47,500 bases of DNA, taken from contig JASJCT010000022.1 of NCBI GenBank assembly GCA_030065855.1, positions 1 through 47,500 on the forward strand, written 5' to 3'. Each line of letters opens with the position of its first letter. Position 1 is the first letter of the stretch. The position numbers and the translations under genes are program-made. Below the pieces are notes generated by a model. The model did not search any database, was not told the DNA's origin, and saw only the letters and a list, made by a program, of their open reading frames with translations. Shown one piece after another: positions 24,454 through 32,584 of the stretch. This DNA comes from Myxococcota bacterium. GTDB lineage: Bacteria; Myxococcota_A; Polyangia; JAAYKL01.

Positions 24454-25614
24454 TCAGCTCTCGACTTTTGTGCCGCAATCCTTGCAAAATTTGGTCCCTT
24501 TATCGAGTCGTGAACCGCAATTACTGCAATATTTTTCAGGCGTTCCAGAGGTTAATGGGGTACCGCACGCGGCGCAGAATTTTCCCTTTCCAACCGATGC
24601 CCCACATGCCGAGCAAGTAATCGTCTCAGGGGAGCTGCTGGCCTCTGATCCCTTCACCTGGCCGGGCTGTGAGTGGGAGTGCTGTTGTTGGTGCTTATCA
24701 GGCGCTGTGTTGTGCCCCTGTTGCATCATCCCGGCCATACCGAACCCGACGCCCAGAGCAGCGCCGCCGAGCATTGCCTGGCCCCCCCCTTCGCCGTCAC
24801 CACCGCCGCCCTGGGACATGCCTTCGCCAGCTCCCATCATCGCCTTGCCCGACGCAAACTGCTGGAATTCCTGCATCCCCCCGGCCATTCTCACGTACGC
24901 GGCATCGGTGTAGAGTTTTTTCAGATTCTTCTCGTCCTCTTTATCGATTGAGAGGGTGACGTTTCCGAGTTGAACGATTTGTACGCCGTAGTGGTCCACG
25001 TGTTTTTTTACGCCGTCGAGCACGGTCTGCTCTATTTCCTCGGTGTAAGCGCCAGAGACCACATCGAGCACGGGCCACCGCTTTTTAACGATGAGCTCGG
25101 CTGTCTGGTCGCGCATGACTTTGAGCACCTGCTGTTTGAACCAGTGAAAAAACGCATCGTTTTCAGCTTGGCGCATGCCCACGAGTCCCAGAATCAGGGT
25201 TTGGGGCTCTGTAATTTGTAGGGAAAAGTCGCCGTGGACCTTTATTTCTACGGGGACGCCGGATTTAGGATCTTCGACCGATCCGATGCGACCGCCGAAT
25301 TTCTGGCCTGGGAACTGCCGGGTCGAGACAAAGAAAACCTCGGCGATGAAGACATTACCGCCGGTAAAGGCGTCCACCAGGTTAGACAGAAACGGCACAT
25401 TCTCGGTGCGCAGAGAATGGCGCCCCGGGGGGAGCTTGCCAACAGCGCGGCCATCCTTGAAAAAGATCGCGACTTCGTCCGCATCCACGGTGAGTTCTGC
25501 AAAGGTGGGCACGGTTTGGTCCGGATGTTTGTAGATCGCCAGGTCTTTTGCCTCGTCTGGCCGCGCGACCATGATCTCCTGTACGCCGCGCTTTAGAAAA
25601 TCGGTGATACCCAT
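24454..25614 (-). CDS. SPFH-domain protein with C-terminal zinc ribbons
   Basis: A protein of 386 residues of the YdjI/virion-core-like SPFH family. The SPFH part is about 1-285. A flexible Gly-Met-Gln-His-rich linker with GGGGDGEGGG and a short hydrophobic run (GGAALGVGFGMAGMM) follows, and two zinc ribbons end the protein: CSACGASVGKGKFCAACG and CSNCGSRLDKGTKFCKDCG. SPFH proteins oligomerise on membranes; bacterial YdjI-type members work in membrane stress responses. The ATG at 25614 is preceded by GAGGAGAGG. The pairing with a histidine kinase suggests stress signalling. Confidence 0.88.
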   Translation of the reverse strand: MGITDFLKRGVQEIMVARPDEAKDLAIYKHPDQTVPTFAELTVDADEVAIFFKDGRAVGKLPPGRHSLRTENVPFLSNLVDAFTGGNVFIAEVFFVSTRQFPGQKFGGRIGSVEDPKSGVPVEIKVHGDFSLQITEPQTLILGLVGMRQAENDAFFHWFKQQVLKVMRDQTAELIVKKRWPVLDVVSGAYTEEIEQTVLDGVKKHVDHYGVQIVQLGNVTLSIDKEDEKNLKKLYTDAAYVRMAGGMQEFQQFASGKAMMGAGEGMSQGGGGDGEGGGQAMLGGAALGVGFGMAGMMQQGHNTAPDKHQQQHSHSQPGQVKGSEASSSPETITCSACGASVGKGKFCAACGTPLTSGTPEKYCSNCGSRLDKGTKFCKDCGTKVES

Positions 25615-25624
25615 CGTGCCTCTC

Positions 25625-25689
25625 CTCGATTTAAGGGTTGCCCATCCTCGGTTTAAAGTTTGCCATCCTCGGTTTAGAGTTAGGATGTT
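25625..25689. repeat. Three imperfect tandem repeats before the SPFH gene
   Basis: In minus-strand sense the units read TAAACCGAGGATGGCAAAC, TAAACCGAGGATGGGCAAC and TTAAATCGAGGAGAGGCAC, 21-22 bases apart. The last one is the SPFH gene's own ribosome-site region. Each upstream unit carries a GAGG-ATG, so a short leader frame beginning MANFKPRMGNP can be read and ends just before the true ribosome site. Confidence 0.7.
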
Positions 25690-25764
25690 AACACCATCAT
25701 TCTAATATAAAAATTTGGCAGGCGCTTGTTCGGTATCTGATTAGCGTTTGCTATGTCTAAGGTC

Positions 25765-26910
25765 TCATTCCTCGCAGGTCCACAGCTCGCAGTCGCTGAG
25801 GTTTTCTGGCAGCATGTAATCCTCTGGAGCGGCGTGGTAGTAATTATTCCAGTTACTGGTCAAAATGAGATGCGCCACAAGGGCGAACGCTTCGCATTCG
25901 TCAAGGGAATCGTTTAAGATAAACCAGATATCGCCCATCAACGCTTCGAGGGCGCAAAGACCAGAGAGGGAAGTGAGAATGGCGTTTTGCTTTAATTGCA
26001 AATCCCCGCCCACTGAAATCAGATTGCTCAGGCCGTCGAGGTTTTTCAGTTGATTATTTACACCGATGTACAATATGTCATCGATCTTTTCTAACCCCTC
26101 GAGCCCTGAAACCGTCTCCATGTAATCATTAATAAAAATGACCATATAGCCCTTGACGTGGGTAATGTTCTCGAGCCCGCGCATGTCGGTGATCCCATTA
26201 CTGGGATCAGTGGCAATATTATCTGCACAGCCGATTCTGAGGCGCCCATCCACCACTGAGAGGCTATCGAGTCCTTCCAGTGTTTCCATGTTTTCGTTGC
26301 CGCAGATACTGATGCCACCCACATGGTCGAGGGATGCGAGGCCGCTTAAATCCTCAAGGCCGTTGTTGTCGTACAGATAGAGCTCACCCGTTATTTCTGC
26401 CAATTCGGATAGCCCTTCGAGGTCCTCAAGGGCGGGGTTTAGGTAAATAAAGAGAATCCCGCCGATGCTGGTGAGCGCATCGAGGCCATCGAGGCTTTTA
26501 AGGCCCGGATTCTGTATGATCTCCACATTTCCCAGAACGGTCGTTAAGCCGCGCAAGCCACCTAAATGTTCGAGTCCTGTTTCTGTAATGGTGAGGTTTC
26601 CGTTTATTTTTTTCAGACAGTCGAGCTCGGTGAGTTCAGTGAGTGCTGCAGAGGTAAGGGTCAGGTCGCCGTCAATTGTATCGTAATCCGATATGAGGGC
26701 GAGGTCGGCATTGGTCTGAATCTCAAAACTCTCTCCAGGGGCCGATGGTTGGCAGTTGGTTGGCTCTACATCATCGGTCGAGGTTGTGTCTGTGAAGGCC
26801 GAGGCAATGACCTTTTCAGATGTACACCCCGTGCTGTTGAGCGCACACCCAGAGACCACTACCAGCATCATTGGGAGCCAAGCCATTGAGCAATGCTTGT
26901 TCGTATCCAT
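25765..26910 (-). CDS. Leucine-rich (receptor L-domain type) lipoprotein
   Basis: A protein of about 381 residues from the ATG at 26910, which follows GGAGGTGCCAGTCCAA and gives a signal peptide ending VVVSGC, a good lipobox; upstream in-frame ATGs do not. After a Thr/Ser/Asp linker come about a dozen 20-25-residue units of the form L..L.GL..L..I.G.L.I..N, the receptor L-domain/leucine-rich solenoid. Cysteine pairs sit at the start, in the middle (ICGNE, IGCADN) and at the end. Likely an outer-membrane-anchored binding protein. It follows the FecR-type gene at 26968 by 57 bases on the same strand and may belong to its operon. Confidence 0.82.
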   Translation of the reverse strand: MDTNKHCSMAWLPMMLVVVSGCALNSTGCTSEKVIASAFTDTTSTDDVEPTNCQPSAPGESFEIQTNADLALISDYDTIDGDLTLTSAALTELTELDCLKKINGNLTITETGLEHLGGLRGLTTVLGNVEIIQNPGLKSLDGLDALTSIGGILFIYLNPALEDLEGLSELAEITGELYLYDNNGLEDLSGLASLDHVGGISICGNENMETLEGLDSLSVVDGRLRIGCADNIATDPSNGITDMRGLENITHVKGYMVIFINDYMETVSGLEGLEKIDDILYIGVNNQLKNLDGLSNLISVGGDLQLKQNAILTSLSGLCALEALMGDIWFILNDSLDECEAFALVAHLILTSNWNNYYHAAPEDYMLPENLSDCELWTCEE

Positions 26911-26967
26911 TTGGACTGGCACCTCCATTGCCCCGCACCAGTTTCTTTCCACAACGCGTCCCCGCGT

Positions 26968-28578
26968 CTAATCGAGTGCTGACGCGAGGTGATCGAGGCG
27001 AGCTTCGGCTTCGGCTGTCTGAATGGCCCTGGGAAACCGCTTTAGGAATGATCTCAATGCCGTGCGCTCTGATACCCGGTCTCCCATTGCCCGATAGGCG
27101 GTCGCCTTAGCAAACAGAGCCTCCTGGGCCAGGGGGCCGGATTTGGATGTTGCCAAATACCGATTGAAATGGCCAAGTGCTTTTTTGGGATGTTTGAGTT
27201 TCTTAAGGTGGATTTCCCCAGCGGAAATCAAACTTGCCCGCGCCTCGTCAGAGTCGGGGAATTGCCGTATCAGTCTATCGTAGATACGCGCGGCCTTTTG
27301 CCAATCCCTTTGTACCCGGGCTGCCCGGGCAGATCGCAGCAAGTCCTTGGGCAATGTGCTGGCTTTAGTCGATGTACTTTTGGATGCAGTGGATTGGGAC
27401 TCGGCCTGTTCCCTTGGCTGGAGATTCATAAAATCAAAATCCCTGGAGATCACGGATCCTGACTCAATATCGATCAATTCCCGGGCTGTTTGGTACGCAT
27501 TGACGGCAATTGTCAGCTCCCGATATCCAGATCTGACAACCGCGCTCACCGGTGTTTGTCCGATGGCGACACTGTCGATTTCAACGGACGCGCCCTTTGG
27601 CGTGCTCTGGATATTGATGACCGCGGTGTCATCGGCATCGAGAAGATCTACGGATCGAACCTCCTTCCAAAGGGTCTCTTTATCCATTTTTGATAGGGTC
27701 CAGGTGCGCGTATTGCCGAGCCGGGTTGCGCTGCCGCTGCGGACGCGACGCTGCCGGCCGATCTTATCTGCAATCTCCACCTCACCCCTCAGCACCCGTA
27801 CCTCGACCTGATCCTCGGCGGTTACCGAAAAGATGGTTCCCTTGACGTTGATAACGCCTTCCCGCGTAGCGATCCCAAACCCGGGTCGCTCGATAGTCGG
27901 GTCGAGAGACACCTGAATCTGACCCTGTTCGAGCAAAACCTCCAAAGCATTGGCCCCCTTTTGTCGGAGCGCTACTTTGGTATGCGCGTTTAAGGAGACG
28001 ACCACGCCCCTTGGTAGGTTGAAAACGGCGCGGCCGCTTTCCGTGGCCATACTGTCGCCAAGGGAGAAGCTATCCCCGAGCACTGCGCGCTGTTTGCCCA
28101 GATACACATCGCCGGATAAGAGCATGAATGTGCCCAGGATAGCTGGTTGCCCCTCGGGTTTCGGCCCCAGGTCTATGGGCGCTGGCGGCGAGGCCGGGGC
28201 ACCGAGCCACCAAAGAAACAGCACTGCTGCCACTGACGCTGCTGCAACGCCCGCCCACGTGCGCTTGCGCAAACCAAACCCGAGATTTTTGAATCCTATA
28301 ATGTCCCTTGTTTGATCATCGAAACCCGCAGGTTCCGTTGCCCTTGAGAGGACACAATCCACAAATCGGCGGCGACTTAAGTCGTCCAGCGGCTGGGCCG
28401 CGCCCGTGTTGTCATCCTGAGAGGCAATGTCGAGCAGAGCGCGCTCTTGTTCGCAATCCTCACATGTGGCGAGATGGCGCTTATAAAAGTCACTATCATC
28501 CTGCGAAATCTCGCTGCCCTGGGATCTTTGTAAGTCGATCTCAATAATTCTGTGACATTCTTTAACTAGGTGTTTCAT
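26968..28578 (-). CDS. Anti-sigma-like zinc-finger/FecR/PEGA/TPR protein
   Basis: A membrane protein of 536 residues. The N-terminal cytoplasmic part has an anti-sigma zinc-finger motif H35-x3-C39-x2-C42, one membrane helix lies at about 108-127, then a FecR domain (about 165-255, with GFGIATREGVINVKGTIFSV), a PEGA domain (about 315-385, STPKGASVEIDSVAIGQTP), a Ser/Thr-rich linker and tetratricopeptide repeats (about 415-530). The ATG at 28578 overlaps the sigma gene's TGA (ATGA), so the two are made together. Expected role: hold the sigma factor at the membrane and release it on an envelope signal read by FecR/PEGA/TPR modules. Confidence 0.88.
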   Translation of the reverse strand: MKHLVKECHRIIEIDLQRSQGSEISQDDSDFYKRHLATCEDCEQERALLDIASQDDNTGAAQPLDDLSRRRFVDCVLSRATEPAGFDDQTRDIIGFKNLGFGLRKRTWAGVAAASVAAVLFLWWLGAPASPPAPIDLGPKPEGQPAILGTFMLLSGDVYLGKQRAVLGDSFSLGDSMATESGRAVFNLPRGVVVSLNAHTKVALRQKGANALEVLLEQGQIQVSLDPTIERPGFGIATREGVINVKGTIFSVTAEDQVEVRVLRGEVEIADKIGRQRRVRSGSATRLGNTRTWTLSKMDKETLWKEVRSVDLLDADDTAVINIQSTPKGASVEIDSVAIGQTPVSAVVRSGYRELTIAVNAYQTARELIDIESGSVISRDFDFMNLQPREQAESQSTASKSTSTKASTLPKDLLRSARAARVQRDWQKAARIYDRLIRQFPDSDEARASLISAGEIHLKKLKHPKKALGHFNRYLATSKSGPLAQEALFAKATAYRAMGDRVSERTALRSFLKRFPRAIQTAEAEARLDHLASALD

Positions 28579-29195
28579 ATTTTCCCCACCCCAAGCCATT
28601 CTTTTAAGGAACGATCAGCCAATATTCGTTTTTTAAGTTGCTTGCGACCCACGCGAAGCCGATCCCGCACGGTGTTCACCGGTGTACCTGTCATTTCAGC
28701 GATTTCTGAAATCCCGTAGCCCTGAATGTGATGCAATACAATTGCCGTGCGCCGGTCTGTTGAGAGCTTTTTAAGGTGCCCAGCAATGCGAAGCCGGATC
28801 TGATCCTGGGCCAGGCACTCTTCCAAACCTCGCGCCGGTGGCAAATGGTTGAAATTTGATGTCCCCCACAATTTGTCCCTTCTTTGGCGCTTACGCGCCT
28901 GTTTCATTGCCGTTCGAACGGTAATCCGATCTGCCCAGTATCTGAGCGAGCATTCCCCCCGAAACGCCTTGACCGAATTGAGGATTTGTATCAGTGCCAC
29001 CTGGGCTAAGTCATCAGCATCCCGTTCAGGGTTTGCCAGATAGGAAGCGGTACGCCGCACCTGGTCGACCACGGCGTTTATCAAATCGCGCTGTGCGTTT
29101 TTGTCTCCGCTGGCCGCGGTTTGTGCCAACACGAGTTCAGACTCGTAGCGCGGATGCAGGTATAGTTTGTGTTTCTTTACGTTGTCCAACGCCAT
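28575..29195 (-). CDS. ECF-type RNA polymerase sigma factor
   Basis: A sigma-70-family factor of about 206 residues with regions 2 and 4 only. Region 2 is DADDLAQVALIQILNSVKAF plus the basic RITVRTAMKQARKRQRR. Region 4 is LSTDRRTAIVLHHIQGYGIS followed by EIAEMTGTPVNTVRDRLRVG, a helix-turn-helix. The ATG at 29195 is preferred over one at 29213. Overlap with the zinc-finger/FecR gene marks it as a sigma/anti-sigma pair. Targets are unknown; the adjacent envelope lipoproteins and barrels are candidates. Confidence 0.9.
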   Translation of the reverse strand: MALDNVKKHKLYLHPRYESELVLAQTAASGDKNAQRDLINAVVDQVRRTASYLANPERDADDLAQVALIQILNSVKAFRGECSLRYWADRITVRTAMKQARKRQRRDKLWGTSNFNHLPPARGLEECLAQDQIRLRIAGHLKKLSTDRRTAIVLHHIQGYGISEIAEMTGTPVNTVRDRLRVGRKQLKKRILADRSLKEWLGVGKI

Positions 29196-29337
29196 TACTA
29201 TAATTGTACACATATAGAGAAGAACTGGACGGTTATTTTTATGGGAAAATGTCTTTTTTATTTATCGATTGGGGTCGCAATATCCAAAATGACGATCGAG
29301 ATTACAGAATTACTGTATTTCCTTGCCTTCCCTCCGG

Positions 29338-30455
29338 CTAAAATGAGCCGATAGCAATGCCAAGACGAACAACCGGGCGGGCCCGCCAGGTTGCCAGAAC
29401 GACACTGCTATTTTGGTCAAAATCGCTCAAGATGTAATTCACTTTGTTGAGCCGAACATCCACACCCATATCCGCAAAAATCTTCAACTGGGATGTGATG
29501 CGATATCCAATTGATACGCAAGGAATAAGGGATATGCCAAATTCATGGCTTTTTTTATCGATTAGCATGTTTGCTTTACTTGCATTAATGATCTCTACTG
29601 CAGACTCAAAGCCGACACTTGCCATTGCTCCGAGGTCAAACCGCCCGATGCCATGTACATAGGCCAGACCCAACCCGAATGCATAGCGCACCAGTGTCAA
29701 TTCGACTTGAGCAGCGGTCCCTGTGGTCGACGGGAACAGGGTGTAGCCGGCCACGGCATGCCATCTACCTGCAAGATGGGCATCCAGTATTATCGTCCCG
29801 CCAGGTATTATCGGAGTTTGCTTAGAGAACATCTCAAGGGCAAGGGCCATTTTCAAGGAGAACCGGCTGGTATGGACGCGATCGGTCGCAGTAGCGACGT
29901 CTTCTTTTTCAGAGGGGGGTGGTTTGGTCTGTACGTCTTCTTTTGCAGTCGGTTCCTGCTTATCTGCGTACAGATCTTTTGCCTGCCCCCGCAATATGGT
30001 TTCGATCGATGTCCGAACAATAATGCCCAGTGACTCAGATATCCCACCCGATCCAGACCCTTCGAGGCGACGCTCGATCACCCGTTCAATTTCGGGAACC
30101 GCAAGGTAGAGGAGGGTCCTGTCCTGCTGGGTAAAATCACACCAAACCACCGCTGCTGCACCGGTTTCCGAAGCGATGCGATCAGCGGCCTCCTCCTGGG
30201 TGGGCAGATCCGGGCCAAAGTCGGCCTGCAACAGAACCTGAAAATCAACCGGTAGATCGCTCAGTTGGGCTTGGACCGCTTGAAGAAACGGATCGTAGGC
30301 CTCCTGATTATCAGCCGGAACCACCATGACGACTGTTTTGGTGATCCCGGTCCTGTCAGATGGGTCCCCGTCCGCGGAGAAAGCTGGGGAATGGACAGCG
30401 GCGACCGCGCTTAAGATAAAAAAAAAGAAAGAGAATGTATGGAGATTCGCTGCAT
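29338..30455 (-). CDS. Envelope protein with homopolymer-split signal peptide
   Basis: The long frame (29338-30327 from its first ATG, open up to about 30468) has no start codon able to include the obvious export signal ILSAVAAVHSPAFSAD. An ATG at 30455 in another frame reads MQRISIHSLSFF and would join that signal if the run of nine A on the plus strand (30418-30426; nine T in the gene) were ten. So the intact protein is about 372 residues: signal peptide, an alpha/beta domain (about 40-130), a charged linker with TKPPPSEKED, and a C-terminal beta-barrel of about 180 residues ending IAIGSF. Either a sequencing error, phase variation or slippage explains the break. The barrel family is unassigned. 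Confidence 0.65.
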
Positions 30456-30595
30456 TGGCGTTCTACTCTACCGCCAATGAGGTAAAAATGCGATATCAAA
30501 CGAGATGTACAAGACCAAAAAATAGCTGGGATTTGGCAACATTCTCCACTTTTTTCTGATAAAGTATTGCCGATAAAATCTATTGGAGGGCCAGT

Positions 30596-31753
30596 ATGCG
30601 CTATTTTGTTTTTATATCATCGATTTTTTTTATCGCATGTGGGGGAGCAAGCCCATCGGGTAAGCCGACTGTGGACGTGCCTGAACAAGATGAGATCGAG
30701 GTTGGCTACGATGCCGGTGACTTTGTGCCAAGAGCTGTTCTGGCAAGAGCCGAGCTCACCACGGCCGTCGATGCCAAGCGCTATCGCTCTGCAGCGCCGG
30801 TAACGACGACATTCTCTGTAAAGGAGAGGATTATTTATTTTGTCGGCAAACTTAGAAAGGTACCCACAGACGCAGCTATCGAGGTGCGCTGGTTTCTAGA
30901 CGCCTTGCCCGATCCGGTGCTGATCTCGGATGTGCGCGGATCAGACACGTTTCAGTTCATCGCGTCCTTTGAGCCAACGCAGAAAAAGTTCATCCGAGGC
31001 ACATATACCGCTCGCGTTTACGTGAACGATACGGAAATCGGCGCAAAACCCTTTGAGATTTATGACACCAACGCTGAACAGAGGGGGACGATCGTCCGCA
31101 ATCTAGCCCTATCCAAGCGGGTGAATCGCAAGGGGCGACCCCAAAAGGCGACCCATCGGTTTAGGGCGGGAATAAAAAAGATATATATCGGATTTGATGT
31201 GAAGAATCCCGAGGTTGGTGCTGTCGCAGAGGTCCATTGGACCCGCAACGGCAGTACGTTTCATACAGAAGACGTCCAGTTATCCGGGGATGACCGCTAC
31301 ACCGCATTTATCGCATCTGAAGGCGGGCTGCCAGACGGGGAGTACGCGGTCCAAGTATCGGTCTTTGATGTGGCAGGAGCCACCAAGCCCTTTACGATTG
31401 GCACCCCATCCCAAGGTCCGGCCATTGGGGAAGTCGCCCTTGGCGTGGCATTGGGTCCGGACAACTTGCCAAAACGCGCAACAACGATCTTTTCCCGCGA
31501 TACGCCGGTCATCCAGTGCGGGATTCGCTTTACAGATCTCGCGCCCAACTCCGTATTGGAGGTTCAGTGGGTGCAGCTGGCAGGGACTGAACAGGTGGTG
31601 CGATATAAGACCCGATCCATGGTCTCAGCCGGGGGCTCAGGTTCAATGGGCGCTAGTTGGGAGCCGCCGATCGAACTCGACGCAGGGCACTACAGAGCTG
31701 TTGTCTGTGTAAACGGCGAGACCCTGGCTGAGGAGCCGTTTACCATCCGATAG
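30596..31753 (+). CDS. Lipoprotein with three repeated beta-sandwich domains
   Basis: A protein of 385 residues with a short lipoprotein signal (MRYFVFISSIFFIAC, lipobox FIAC). The body holds three tandem copies of a 100-residue unit. Each has an AT-x-x-F strand, a VEVxW strand and a closing G-x-Y-x-x-x-V...xxPFxI: copies end with AKPFEI, TKPFTI and EEPFTI. This looks like an internal triplication of an Ig-like or other beta-sandwich fold. Ribosome site GGAGGGCCAGT. Divergent from the split envelope gene. Family not recognised; a surface-binding role is plausible. Confidence 0.75.
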   Translation: MRYFVFISSIFFIACGGASPSGKPTVDVPEQDEIEVGYDAGDFVPRAVLARAELTTAVDAKRYRSAAPVTTTFSVKERIIYFVGKLRKVPTDAAIEVRWFLDALPDPVLISDVRGSDTFQFIASFEPTQKKFIRGTYTARVYVNDTEIGAKPFEIYDTNAEQRGTIVRNLALSKRVNRKGRPQKATHRFRAGIKKIYIGFDVKNPEVGAVAEVHWTRNGSTFHTEDVQLSGDDRYTAFIASEGGLPDGEYAVQVSVFDVAGATKPFTIGTPSQGPAIGEVALGVALGPDNLPKRATTIFSRDTPVIQCGIRFTDLAPNSVLEVQWVQLAGTEQVVRYKTRSMVSAGGSGSMGASWEPPIELDAGHYRAVVCVNGETLAEEPFTIR

Positions 31754-31893
31754 CCAGCAGCTATTGCATCTCAGGACGTCTCCTGGTACCCCAATCAAAG
31801 TTAAATCACGTTGGCCAAGGAAAGAAAAATATTGATACGGGATCCGGGAGGTACAAGCGATCTGTCAGACGAATTTTGGCGAGTGTAGTTAGC

Positions 31894-32003
31894 AAATTCC
31901 CCCTTGAAAAAGGGGGTTAGGGGGATTTTGTCACTACGCAATGCCAGGGGACATGACGAAATCCCCCCCTTTGACGAAGGGGGAGATCCTGTACCCGACA
32001 TTG
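31894..32003. repeat. Palindromic repeat element (copy B)
   Basis: Two units of the same family as 21-146, in opposite orientation. Unit B1 (31894-31932) is nearly identical, over about 32 bases, to the inverted left half of copy A. Unit B2 (31955-32003) shares the GGGGGAGATCCT...TACCCG tail with copy A. Each contains a C5/G5 hairpin able to act as a bidirectional terminator. Confidence 0.8.
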
Positions 32004-32035
32004 CAGCTTGGGCAGTGTCCTAGGAGGGAACCGAT

Positions 32036-32563
32036 ATGATGGAAAAAACCAAAATCCGGGTTGCACTTGCGGCTTTTGTTTTGGGATTGTCTTTTGTCGT
32101 ATCAGTATCTGCTGCCGAGGAAGACCACACCCACGATGATCACGCCCATCGCTTCTTTGCCGGGGCCAAGGGCACCTTCCTGGCGTCATTTGTCGATGGA
32201 GAGACCCATTTATTTGGGGGTGGCGGGTTGTTTTTCGAAGTCGCCTTGGGACCGGTGGAGCTGGAGCTGTGCGCGCGGGTGCTCGGCAATGGGCACGGGG
32301 TGATCTTACCCGTGGATTTGTTGTTAAAACTCCCGTTCCACCTGACACAGACGATTCATCCGTTTGTCGGCCTCGGACCGACGCTGGTGCCGGTATTCCT
32401 GGAGGAGAACGCACTGCATGTCGGCCTAGCCACCGCAATTGGCAGCTATTTTTGGATCTCCAATGCCTGGGCCCTGGCCCTTGAAGTGAACTACAATCTT
32501 GTGTTCGAGGGGCATCTCGCGCACGAGGTGATGGCCAATGTGGGTGTTGTTTTTGGGTGGTAA
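32036..32563 (+). CDS. Small outer-membrane barrel with His-rich N-terminus
   Basis: A protein of 175 residues. A signal peptide is cleaved near VSA|AEE; the mature N-terminus EEDHTHDDHAHR is a metal-binding-like His/Asp cluster. The rest is barrel-like: alternating strands with GGGGLFFEVALG, HPFVGLGPTLVPVF and a terminal ANVGVVFGW with an aromatic last residue. An AGGAGGGA site precedes the ATG pair. Its stop is 21 bases before glnA's start, so the two are probably co-transcribed. Function unknown; the His cluster could bind Ni, Zn or Cu. Confidence 0.7.
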   Translation: MMEKTKIRVALAAFVLGLSFVVSVSAAEEDHTHDDHAHRFFAGAKGTFLASFVDGETHLFGGGGLFFEVALGPVELELCARVLGNGHGVILPVDLLLKLPFHLTQTIHPFVGLGPTLVPVFLEENALHVGLATAIGSYFWISNAWALALEVNYNLVFEGHLAHEVMANVGVVFGW

Positions 32564-32584
32564 CGAAATCCTCAGAGGGACGGT

